Assembly (NCBI GenBank): GCA_020446285.1
Contig: JAGREZ010000306.1
Span: 1 to 6,142 of the forward strand
Direction: 5' to 3'
Length of the DNA stretch: 6,142 bases
DNA from: Geminicoccaceae bacterium
Lineage (GTDB): Bacteria > Pseudomonadota > Alphaproteobacteria > Geminicoccales > Geminicoccaceae
Below the pieces are notes generated by a model, which did not search any database, had not been told where the DNA came from, and saw nothing but the letters and a program-made list of their open reading frames with translations. How positions within the stretch are numbered: the first letter of the stretch is position 1; each line of letters starts with the position of its first letter. Shown here in pieces: positions 1 to 5,135 of the stretch. A program made the translations under genes and the position numbers.

Positions 1-132
1 CGCTCGGGCAAGATCATGCGGCGGATCCTGCGCAAGATCGCGGCCAACGAACACGATCAGCTCGGCGATACCAGCACGCTCGCCGATCCGGCCGTCGTCG
101 ACGATCTCGTCGCCAATCGCCGCGACGCCTGA
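1..132 (+). CDS. acs: Acetyl-CoA synthetase, C-terminal end (5' truncated by window)
   Basis: This is the last 43 codons of an AMP-forming acetyl-CoA synthetase, which converts acetate, ATP and CoA to acetyl-CoA, AMP and PPi in the cytoplasm. The fragment opens with [14 protein letters not shown], the C-terminal-domain motif whose lysine (codon at 10-12) is the catalytic residue that Pat-type acetyltransferases acetylate and sirtuin-type deacetylases restore. It closes with [16 protein letters not shown], the usual tail of Acs rather than of PrpE or other acyl-CoA ligases. The TGA is at 130-132. The rest of the gene lies to the left of the window, so start and promoter cannot be judged. Two hairpins follow it, at 140-182 and 211-244. 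The fragment is short, but these motifs are specific to Acs. Confidence 0.93.
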   Translation, partial: RSGKIMRRILRKIAANEHDQLGDTSTLADPAVVDDLVANRRDA

Positions 133-139
133 ACATCCG

Positions 140-182
140 CGACACCCGCTGCCCGGCCCTTGTGGTCCGGTGGCGGGTGTCG
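140..182 (+). terminator. Hairpin downstream of acs (first of two)
   Basis: A perfect 10-bp stem is formed by 140-149 (CGACACCCGC) and its complement at 173-182. The 23-base inside is GC-rich and partly self-complementary. It begins 7 bases after the acs stop codon. The bases that follow (GTGTTCTGATC) are only weakly T-rich, so by itself it would be a poor intrinsic terminator. It may instead protect the 3' end of the mRNA or act together with the next hairpin. Confidence 0.5.
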
Positions 183-210
183 GTGTTCTGATCGATCAAT
201 CCGTATCCTG

Positions 211-250
211 AAAGCGGCGGGATCCCGCATGATCCTGCCGCTTTCTGTTA
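211..250 (+). terminator. Rho-independent terminator of acs
   Basis: Bases 211-224 (AAAGCGGCGGGATC) pair with 231-244 (GATCCTGCCGCTTT) in a 14-bp stem. There is a single G-T wobble, and the loop is the six bases CCGCAT. The 3' arm ends in TTT and continues CTGTTATT, a short T-rich tract. The A-run on the 5' arm and the T-run on the 3' arm make it plausible in both directions. It insulates the small-protein gene at 602 from acs read-through. Confidence 0.8.
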
Positions 251-404
251 TTCCATTCCACAGGTTGTATCGCTTTCCAGGTGTATTCGCTCGGAAGGCG
301 AAGCATGATGAATGTGAAGGTGACCGGGTCGTCAAGTTGAAGAAAAGTGTCAGGAATTCCTTACATGCGTTCCTGATGAATAGAATGCGCCTTCTTTCAG
401 CCGC

Positions 405-446
405 CAGTATAATATTGAACAGATCTGGTGGGTATGAGTTATATGG
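405..446 (+). promoter_or_regulatory. Possible sigma-70 promoter for the small-protein gene
   Basis: TTGAAC (415-420) matches four of six -35 consensus positions. It is followed after 18 bases by TTATAT (439-444), which matches three of six, with TATATG overlapping it at 440-445. An exact TATAAT also lies at 408-413, but it has no recognisable -35 box 16-18 bases upstream. Either would leave a long leader of about 150 bases before the GTG at 602. This is a weak call resting on consensus matches in an AT-rich stretch. Confidence 0.25.
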
Positions 447-556
447 TACGCTTGGTTCGTGGAGCCCCCTATTGAGCCACACCCCGTCCAAAGCTAGGTT
501 CCGGTCACAACGTCCATGAGCGAGGTTGCTCGAACGACGATTTGTGCGCTCAGCTT

Positions 557-575
557 CCGGGCCAATATCACCCGG
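557..575 (+). promoter_or_regulatory. CCGGG-N9-CCCGG dyad upstream of the RBS
   Basis: CCGGG (557-561) and CCCGG (571-575) form a 5-bp inverted repeat around an AT-rich centre (CCAATATCA). The dyad ends 14 bases before the ribosome binding site GGAGG (590-594) of the gene at 602. It could be an operator or an mRNA hairpin influencing translation start. Short GC-rich dyads are common by chance in this kind of genome. Confidence 0.3.
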
Positions 576-601
576 TCAGTCGGAATTTTGGAGGATTGCT
601 C

Positions 602-1066
602 GTGAACACGCCCAAGTCCGAACCCCGCGAGAACCCGGCCGGGTCCCCGCGGATCGACGTTGCGGGCCCGCGAAGCGACGTTGCGGGAATGCGGAATGCG
701 AGCGGGCACAGCCGCCGCCGCCTGCTTGGCATGGGTGCCGGCATGACGCCGTTCGTCCTCACACTCGCAAGCCGTCCGGCGCTGGGCAACGAATGCACCA
801 ATTCGGCCCTGATGTCGGGTAACACCTCCTGGGGTGCGCGCCGCGACCCGAACACATGCTTCTATAACGAACTCGCCCCCATCACCGCTGCCTACAATGC
901 CGAGGCGCAGCAAATCATGACGCAGCTTTATGCCGCGTGGGCCGCGGGCGACACGGATCTCGCGACGCAGTTGCAGACTGAATATTATGCCCTCACCGAC
1001 AAGTACAATGCCGATGTCGCAGCACTTCGCCAGAAATATGCGGGTTATCCCGGTTTCTACGGCTGA
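602..1066 (+). CDS. Small twin-arginine-signal protein, candidate substrate of the downstream PqqD/HprK-like system
   Basis: A 154-residue protein of unknown function. I chose the GTG at 602 because a strong GGAGG (590-594) lies seven bases before it. An ATG exists at 689 but has no spaced ribosome binding site. Residues 1-36 form a polar leader containing the near-repeat DVAGPR/SDVAGMR. Residues 37-62 look like a Tat signal: SRRRLLG, then the moderately hydrophobic MGAGMTPFVLTLASRPALG, with possible cleavage after G62. The predicted mature part begins NECTNSALMSGNTSW. It has two cysteines (C65, C86), then a probably helical stretch with two similar segments, YNAEAQQIMTQLYA (from 98) and YNADVAALRQKYA (from 135). 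It ends KYAGYPGFYG. From memory, small proteins with an RR...P.LTLASRPALA..C..S...S.N.S pattern are widespread in proteobacteria, and I infer a link to PqqD/HprK-like neighbours. A role as modification substrate is inference. Its own terminator follows. Confidence 0.75.
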   Translation: MNTPKSEPRENPAGSPRIDVAGPRSDVAGMRNASGHSRRRLLGMGAGMTPFVLTLASRPALGNECTNSALMSGNTSWGARRDPNTCFYNELAPITAAYNAEAQQIMTQLYAAWAAGDTDLATQLQTEYYALTDKYNADVAALRQKYAGYPGFYG

Positions 1067-1089
1067 TCTTCACCAACGCGCTGTTATCG

Positions 1090-1139
1090 GGAACAGGGGC
1101 GGCTTTCCTCGCGAGGCCGCCCTTTTCCGTTTGTTCCGG
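1090..1139 (+). terminator. Rho-independent terminator after the small-protein gene
   Basis: GGGCGGC (1097-1103) pairs with GCCGCCC (1116-1122), followed directly by TTTT and then CCGTTTGTT. The outer bases GGAACA (1090-1095) and TGTTCC (1132-1137) can pair as well, giving a longer imperfect structure. It lies 30 bases after the stop codon of the small-protein gene and 187 bases before the PqqD-like gene. It should end or attenuate transcription between the small protein and the enzymes. Confidence 0.75.
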
Positions 1140-1142
1140 GTG

Positions 1143-1193
1143 ATCACGGTTTGGCTCCAGCCGGGACTGTCGTGATGGTTTATGCCCGGGCAT
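1143..1193 (+). promoter_or_regulatory. Inverted repeat and 12-bp palindrome before the PqqD-like gene
   Basis: ATCACG (1143-1148) and CGTGAT (1171-1176) form an inverted repeat separated by 22 bases. A small GGC-TCCA-GCC hairpin (1153-1162) lies inside it. Six bases further on is the perfect palindrome ATGCCCGGGCAT (1182-1193). These sit in the 247-base gap between the small-protein gene and the three-gene enzyme operon, where a second promoter and operator would be expected. I could not find a convincing -35/-10 pair in this gap, and the symmetric sites have no known regulator. Confidence 0.35.
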
Positions 1194-1325
1194 CCCATAC
1201 GGTGCCATGCTCGCAACCGTGGCGCGCCGGTTTGTGAAAACGGCTATTGTGGGTGCCATCAATGTTTGTGACGCATCGCGCGTTGCCGGACGACCGGAAA
1301 TCGTTTCGGACCCATGGAGAACGGA

Positions 1326-1658
1326 ATGGGCGACGCCCGCATCTTCCTGTCGGATGAAGTCGGAGGGCCCCTCGTCCTGCGTGCATGGGGTGACGAGGCG
1401 GTGGTGTATGACGAGATGACGGGCGATACACATTTTCTCGCTACACGGGCCATGGCCATCGTTCGCCTCCTGCAGGAAGGTGAATGCCTGCTTGCTGAAC
1501 TGGACGGGCGCCTCGGCGAGGTTCGCGATGGTCCGGCGCGACAGGACGAGCTTCCCGCTTCGTTCCGTCTGCCGGAACCCGGCAAAGGCGTGAGCACGGG
1601 CGAACTGGTCGACAATCTCGTCGAGATCGGCCTCGTCGTGACGGAACGACCGGCATGA
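1326..1658 (+). CDS. PqqD-family peptide chaperone (HPr-rel-A type)
   Basis: A small protein of 110 residues resembling PqqD, the peptide-binding chaperone (RRE fold) that presents the PqqA precursor to its modifying enzyme. The recognisable core is AWGDEAVVYDEMTGDTHFLA followed by TRAMAIVRLLQEG. This corresponds to the beta-strand 'vVyd...g.TH.L' and helix of PqqD-like proteins. The C-terminal helix is GELVDNLVEIGLVV. Between them is a polar insertion (EVRDGPARQDELPASFRLPE) longer than in classical PqqD. I prefer the ATG at 1326 because GGAGA (1316-1320) sits five bases upstream. An in-frame ATG at 1314 would add four residues but has a poorer site. Its stop overlaps the start of the kinase gene (ATGA at 1655-1658), implying translational coupling. 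No radical SAM enzyme or PqqA is present, so its partner is probably the small protein upstream and/or the kinase. It is likely cytoplasmic. Confidence 0.8.
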   Translation: MGDARIFLSDEVGGPLVLRAWGDEAVVYDEMTGDTHFLATRAMAIVRLLQEGECLLAELDGRLGEVRDGPARQDELPASFRLPEPGKGVSTGELVDNLVEIGLVVTERPA

Positions 1659-2566
1659 GACTGGCGGAACGCGGCCCCGAATGGTGCACCCGCGCCTTGC
1701 GTGGCGAGGGACTCGGCCTGCGGCTCGGACCGTTTCGCGTTCGCGCACGCTCGTCGATCGCGGCGCTCGGCAGGGATCTGTTCGAACTCTATGGCGAGCA
1801 CCCGCTGCTCGATGCGGACGAGGTCTGCGATTTCGATGTGGAACTCGAACCCGCCGGCGGCATCCGCCGTATCTGGCACCCGCAGGCGACGTTCAGGAGC
1901 GATGGCTGGGCGCCGTTCCATCCCCTGCCCATCGATCAGGTGGCCCCCTTCTTCGAATGGGGTCTGAACTGGTGCATCGCCACACATGCGCATGATCGCC
2001 TGATCATCCATGCAGCGGCACTGGCGAAGGGCGATCGCGGGCTGGTCCTGCCGGCGCCGTCGGGAGCCGGCAAGAGCACGCTGACGGCTGCACTCGTCCT
2101 ATCCGGCTGGCGTCTGCTTTCCGACGAACTGGCGATGATCGATCTCGGGAGCGGCGAACTTCACGGCCTTGCCCGACCCGTCAATCTCAAGAACGACTCC
2201 ATCGACATCATTGCCAGACGTTTCCCGCAGGCACGTCTTGCCGGCATCTCCGATGGAACCGCCAAGGGCAGGGTCGGACTTCTCAGGCCGCCGGATGAGA
2301 GCGTCCGCGAAGCAATGTCCCCCGCACGGGTGAACTGGGTGGTATTGCCGCGCTATCTTGCAGGAAATCCGACGCGTTTCGCTCCGCTTTCGCCACCGCG
2401 CGCGCTGATCCAGCTTGCCGAAAATGCGATGAACTATTCCATTCACGGTCGTCGTGGCTTCGAATGCTTGTGCCGCATGGTCGACGAGGCCGATTGTTTC
2501 ACCCTTCTCTACAGCGATCTCGACGATGCGATCCGGACCTTCGATGAACTGGCGGCTGCGGGGTGA
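1655..2566 (+). CDS. HprK-related kinase (HprK-related kinase A type)
   Basis: A 303-residue protein related to the C-terminal catalytic domain of HPr kinase/phosphorylase. It shows a Walker A loop at 134-141 (APSGAGKS) and LLSDELAMID at 154-163, equivalent to the metal-binding ADD motif. H119 (IIHAAA) matches the HprK catalytic histidine. The spacings H119-K140 (21) and K140-D157 (17) equal those I recall for Lactobacillus casei HprK (H140, K161, D178). Differences are E158 for the second aspartate and T142 for the glutamate after the P-loop serine. Residues 1-110 are an N-terminal region unlike the HprK HPr-binding domain, with a WG..W segment. No HPr or PTS gene is nearby, so the target is probably not HPr. 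The gene overlaps its neighbours by four bases on both sides and is probably translated by coupling, as no good ribosome binding site is visible. Serine/threonine phosphorylation of the upstream small protein is an inference. Confidence 0.85.
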   Translation: MRLAERGPEWCTRALRGEGLGLRLGPFRVRARSSIAALGRDLFELYGEHPLLDADEVCDFDVELEPAGGIRRIWHPQATFRSDGWAPFHPLPIDQVAPFFEWGLNWCIATHAHDRLIIHAAALAKGDRGLVLPAPSGAGKSTLTAALVLSGWRLLSDELAMIDLGSGELHGLARPVNLKNDSIDIIARRFPQARLAGISDGTAKGRVGLLRPPDESVREAMSPARVNWVVLPRYLAGNPTRFAPLSPPRALIQLAENAMNYSIHGRRGFECLCRMVDEADCFTLLYSDLDDAIRTFDELAAAG

Positions 2567-3678
2567 CGGGCATGAAACACGCACTCCTCGTCGATGTCCT
2601 GAGGGATCCGGCGCTGGCCCTGGGGTTTGATTCGTGTTCCTGGGATACGCTCTTGCGTCAGGCCCGCGCGGCAACGATGGCCGGCAAGCTGGGCCTTCGC
2701 CTGCGCGAGGTGATGGATCCCGAAAAAATGCCGCCGGCAGTCCGACGTGCTACGGAGAGCGCGCTCGTCATTGCCGAAAAGATACGCCGCGACACGACTC
2801 TTGAACTCTATGTCCTGCGCGAGCTCTTCTGCGACATGCCGGAGCGCATCATCCTCCTCAAGGGGACGGGCTATGTCGCCGCCGGCCTGAGGGCAGCGGA
2901 CGGTCGGGTTTTCGGCGATATCGACATTCTCGTTCCGCGCGCAGCCCTCGCACTCGTCGAGGACAGGCTGAAGGCGGCCGGCTGGTCGTTCGGAGCCATC
3001 GATGCCTATGACGAGCGCTATTACCGCCGCTGGACCCATGAACTGCCGCCGCTCGAGCACCGCCTGCGCGGAACCCTCGTCGATGTGCACCACGCCATTC
3101 TCCAGGAACGTGAACCGGCTCCCGATGCGCGCGCGCGGATGCTCGCCGATGCGCGGAGCCTCGACGAACGCTTCGCCGTGCTGCAGCCGGTCGACATGGT
3201 GCTGCACGCGGCGGCCCATCTCTTTGCCGACGGCGAGTTCGACAAGGGGCTGCGCGATCTTTTCGACATCGTCACGCTGATACGCGATTTTGCCGAAGAG
3301 GACGGTGCCTTCTGGGACGGCCTGCTCGAACGGGCGAGCCTGATGCGCCTGCGGCAGCCGCTGCATTACGCACTGGATCATGGCGCACGTCTCTTCGCTC
3401 TCGATGTGCCGCAATCCGTGTTCCGTGCGCTTGCCGGGGAGGGGCGGCATGACTGGTTCATGCGGCCGCTGCTGCATCGGGGGTTGATGCCGCATCACGA
3501 CAGCGCCGGTGATCTGCTCACCGCGCCGGCGCGGGGCTTTCTCTATGTCCGCGCGCATTACCTGCGCATGCCACTGGTCAATCTGGCGATGCATCTGGTA
3601 CGAAAGGCGGTCCACCGTGATGCGAAGGCAGGAACGCCGTCGCTGCCCGGTGTGCCGCCGACGCCGCAGCGGGGCTGA
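2563..3678 (+). CDS. Nucleotidyltransferase family protein (NTP_transf_5-like)
   Basis: A 371-residue protein with the hallmarks of the uncharacterised nucleotidyltransferase family PF14907. Residues 97-125 read ILLKGTGYVAAG followed by GRVFGDIDILVP. The G-D-x-D pair (D119, D121) is the usual metal-binding motif of the Pol-beta-type fold. A third acidic residue lies in LVDVHHAI (D174), preceded by the family's HELPPLEHR segment. Further on are HAAAHLF (215-221) and a helical region with a DKGLRDLFDI stretch. All three acidic positions are intact, so the protein is probably active, but substrate and acceptor are unknown. I take the GTG at 2563 because it overlaps the kinase stop as GTGA, like the previous junction. 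The ATG at 2572 is an equally possible start. The last 15 residues are proline/glycine-rich and probably disordered. It is the final gene of the cassette and converges on the TauE-like gene 40 bases away. Confidence 0.82.
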   Translation: MTGMKHALLVDVLRDPALALGFDSCSWDTLLRQARAATMAGKLGLRLREVMDPEKMPPAVRRATESALVIAEKIRRDTTLELYVLRELFCDMPERIILLKGTGYVAAGLRAADGRVFGDIDILVPRAALALVEDRLKAAGWSFGAIDAYDERYYRRWTHELPPLEHRLRGTLVDVHHAILQEREPAPDARARMLADARSLDERFAVLQPVDMVLHAAAHLFADGEFDKGLRDLFDIVTLIRDFAEEDGAFWDGLLERASLMRLRQPLHYALDHGARLFALDVPQSVFRALAGEGRHDWFMRPLLHRGLMPHHDSAGDLLTAPARGFLYVRAHYLRMPLVNLAMHLVRKAVHRDAKAGTPSLPGVPPTPQRG

Positions 3679-3686
3679 GCGACCTG

Positions 3687-3718
3687 CCCGGTCGGCAATA
3701 GCCGAGCCGCGTGTCGGG
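3687..3718. terminator. Possible hairpin at the convergent junction
   Basis: TCGGC (3692-3696), loop AATA and GCCGA (3701-3705) form a 5-bp hairpin. CCCG (3687-3690) and CGGG (3715-3718) could enclose it. It lies between two genes that converge, where a bidirectional terminator would be useful. There is no T-run on either side, so this is weak. Confidence 0.3.
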
Positions 3719-4456
3719 TCAGAGCAATCGCCAGCCCTCATGGATCAGGCGAAGTGCGAGAAGCGTCAGGATGATCCTGAGCAGGTTGTGGAACTGGTGA
3801 TCCTTCAGCCGGTCGAGGAGCTGCCGCCCGAGGATCGTGCCGACAAAGCCGCTGGCGATCATGGCGAGGATGAGCGGCAGCCATGGCGCATAGGCGAATC
3901 CGAGCAGGCCGAAGGCGGCAACCTTGATGCCATGCTGGGCGGTCATGCAGGCGCTGTGCGTGGCGACATGCTCGAGCCGGTTGAGGTGCAGCGCCTTGAC
4001 GAGGGTCGCAACGAACGGTCCGGTCGCACCGAAGAACATGGTGAGGAAACTGGAAACGGCTCCCCCCAGAAACAGCGAATGCGGGGCGAGGGCGGATGCC
4101 GTCGGCCGCCAGACGGAGATGAGGATGAACAGGCCGAGCCCGATCTTCATCCAGGCCGGCGGCAGCTGGATGGCGATCGAACCGCCGGCCACCGCACCGA
4201 TCACGCTTCCGGCCAGAAAGGGCAACAGCACCGATCTTCGGACCTGCCGGATCATGATCGCCATACGCCCGGCATTGGAGCCGATCTGCACGACCCCGTG
4301 CACGGGTATGAGCGCATGTGTCGGCAGGATCAGGCCCATGATCGCGAGCAGCAGCACACCGCCGCCGATCCCGAACGCAGCGGTGAAGAACGATGTTCCG
4401 GCACTCGCGGCAATCAGCGCGAAGGCGGCCGGATCGCCGATGGCGTCAGCAAACAT
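3719..4456 (-). CDS. TauE/SafE-family membrane transporter
   Basis: A 245-residue, very hydrophobic protein of the TauE/SafE family (PF01925, 'sulfite exporter' family), which moves small anions such as sulfite, sulfonates or organic acids across the inner membrane. The first half has the family's glycine-rich GIGGG (29-33) and HGVVQIGSNAGR (53-64). The second half has GATGPF (143-148) at the corresponding position of the internal duplication, followed by the conserved HSACMTAQHGIK region (167-178). Seven or eight membrane segments can be drawn, roughly 10-45, 75-97, 103-117, 127-155, 176-209 and 224-240. Length is normal for the family. It starts only eight bases after the rhomboid stop codon on the same strand, so the two are probably co-transcribed. 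The ribosome binding site is poor (GAGATGAAGG runs directly into the ATG). Substrate cannot be told from sequence; being downstream of prpE makes an organic acid one possibility. Confidence 0.85.
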   Translation of the reverse strand: MFADAIGDPAAFALIAASAGTSFFTAAFGIGGGVLLLAIMGLILPTHALIPVHGVVQIGSNAGRMAIMIRQVRRSVLLPFLAGSVIGAVAGGSIAIQLPPAWMKIGLGLFILISVWRPTASALAPHSLFLGGAVSSFLTMFFGATGPFVATLVKALHLNRLEHVATHSACMTAQHGIKVAAFGLLGFAYAPWLPLILAMIASGFVGTILGRQLLDRLKDHQFHNLLRIILTLLALRLIHEGWRLL

Positions 4457-4464
4457 CCTTCATC

Positions 4465-5109
4465 TCAGCGGATCAGCTTCTGGCTCATGAACAGCCCGGC
4501 CAGAAAGCCGCCGAGATGCGCCGCATGGGCCACGCCGCCCATGATGGGCAGGACCAGTCCGGCGAGACTGATCCCGACGAACAGCAGAGACAGCAGGATG
4601 ACGAGGCGGTCATAGGCGCCGAAGCGACCGTTTTTCGCCGCCGGCAGGGCAACGCCGTAGAGCGCGCCGATACCTGCCGAACTGCCGATGAGCCAGCCCG
4701 ACGAAACGAGGATGTGGACGAGGGCGCCGGCCGCCGAGCCGATGGCCAGCATGATCAGGAGCCACTTCCCGCCGATCCGCGGTTCGAGCACCTTGCCGAG
4801 GATGACGAGCCCGACGAGGTTCATGGCCAGATGCCCGAGACTCGCATGCACGAGCGCATAGGTGAAGAGGCTGAAGAGCGACCGGAGACCGTCATGCAGC
4901 CCACTGAAAACGGCATGGCGGGCGATGGCGCCGCCGGCGAACCAGTCGATCACATGGATGGCGATGAGCACCATCGCAATCATCCGGGTCATGGGCGGCA
5001 GGTTGAAGGCCGGTGGCCCGGATGAACGACCCGCACCACCGCCCGCACCGCCCCGCGGACGCAGGGGCGTTACATTGTCGCCATGATCCCGGTTCCGCCG
5101 TTCACGCAA
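4465..5109 (-). CDS. Rhomboid-family intramembrane serine protease
   Basis: A 214-residue polytopic membrane protein of the rhomboid family, which cleaves transmembrane substrates inside the membrane. A cytoplasmic N-terminus of about 40 residues is rich in Arg, Gly and Pro. It is followed by a first membrane helix (about 42-58), then FTYALVHASLGHLAMNLVGL, containing the family HxxxN motif (H93, N97). The catalytic serine is S144 in GSSAGIGALYG, aligned with GLSGVVYALMG of GlpG. The catalytic histidine is H198 in AHAAHLGG. Both dyad residues are present, so activity is likely. The usual glycine after the active-site serine is alanine (A145). The start chosen is a TTG at 5109-5107, with GGGAG eight bases upstream on the minus strand; the next methionine (M40) would delete the whole N-terminal region. 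It begins 26 bases after the prpE stop and ends eight bases before the TauE-like start, suggesting one operon. Its substrate is unknown. Confidence 0.87.
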   Translation of the reverse strand: MRERRNRDHGDNVTPLRPRGGAGGGAGRSSGPPAFNLPPMTRMIAMVLIAIHVIDWFAGGAIARHAVFSGLHDGLRSLFSLFTYALVHASLGHLAMNLVGLVILGKVLEPRIGGKWLLIMLAIGSAAGALVHILVSSGWLIGSSAGIGALYGVALPAAKNGRFGAYDRLVILLSLLFVGISLAGLVLPIMGGVAHAAHLGGFLAGLFMSQKLIR

Positions 5110-5135
5110 GGCCGGCTCTCCCGCCAGAGCGGTTC

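Larger units (their letters stand above)
245..601. other. AT-rich non-coding leader region
   Basis: I see no convincing gene in this stretch. Open frames exist on both strands (for example one ending at 519 on the plus strand), but they lack a good ribosome binding site and recognisable motifs and run through the acs terminator. Hand counting gives about 46% G+C for 301-480, whereas sampled coding DNA in the window is well above 60%. The stretch holds an exact TATAAT at 408-413, a TTGAAC at 415-420 followed by a TTATAT-like element, a 6-bp inverted repeat (CAGGAA 351-356 / TTCCTG 370-375), a small GAGC/GCTC hairpin at 518-531 and a CCGGG/CCCGG dyad at 557-575. It probably carries the promoter and 5' leader of the gene at 602. 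A small RNA or a remnant of transferred DNA cannot be excluded. Confidence 0.5.

Noticed and set aside
160..519. 119-codon open frame on the plus strand, and a 144-codon frame on the minus strand (57-491)
   Set aside because: Both run through the acs terminator hairpin, have no usable ribosome binding site and encode nothing recognisable. The minus-strand frame also covers the acs coding end.
542..601. Extending the small-protein gene upstream to an in-frame TTG at 542
   Set aside because: The strong GGAGG at 590-594 with seven-base spacing points to GTG at 602; the added 20 residues would include the ribosome binding site itself.
1230..1250. TTGTGA (1232-1237) and TATTGT (1245-1250) as a promoter for the PqqD-like gene
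   Set aside because: The spacing is only seven bases, incompatible with a sigma-70 promoter, and no alternative -35 box sits 16-18 bases upstream.
993..2011. Long minus-strand frames of about 250 codons opposite the PqqD- and HprK-like genes
   Set aside because: They are antisense shadows produced by GC-rich codon use; the plus-strand frames carry clear family motifs.
2509..3741. 410-codon minus-strand frame opposite the nucleotidyltransferase gene
   Set aside because: Its composition is that of an antisense shadow, and the plus strand shows the LLKG and GDID motifs.
3509..5025. Plus-strand frames (3509-4615, 3924-4490, 4393-5025) opposite the TauE-like and rhomboid genes
   Set aside because: The translations are charged, low-complexity shadows; the minus-strand frames give proper membrane proteins with catalytic motifs.
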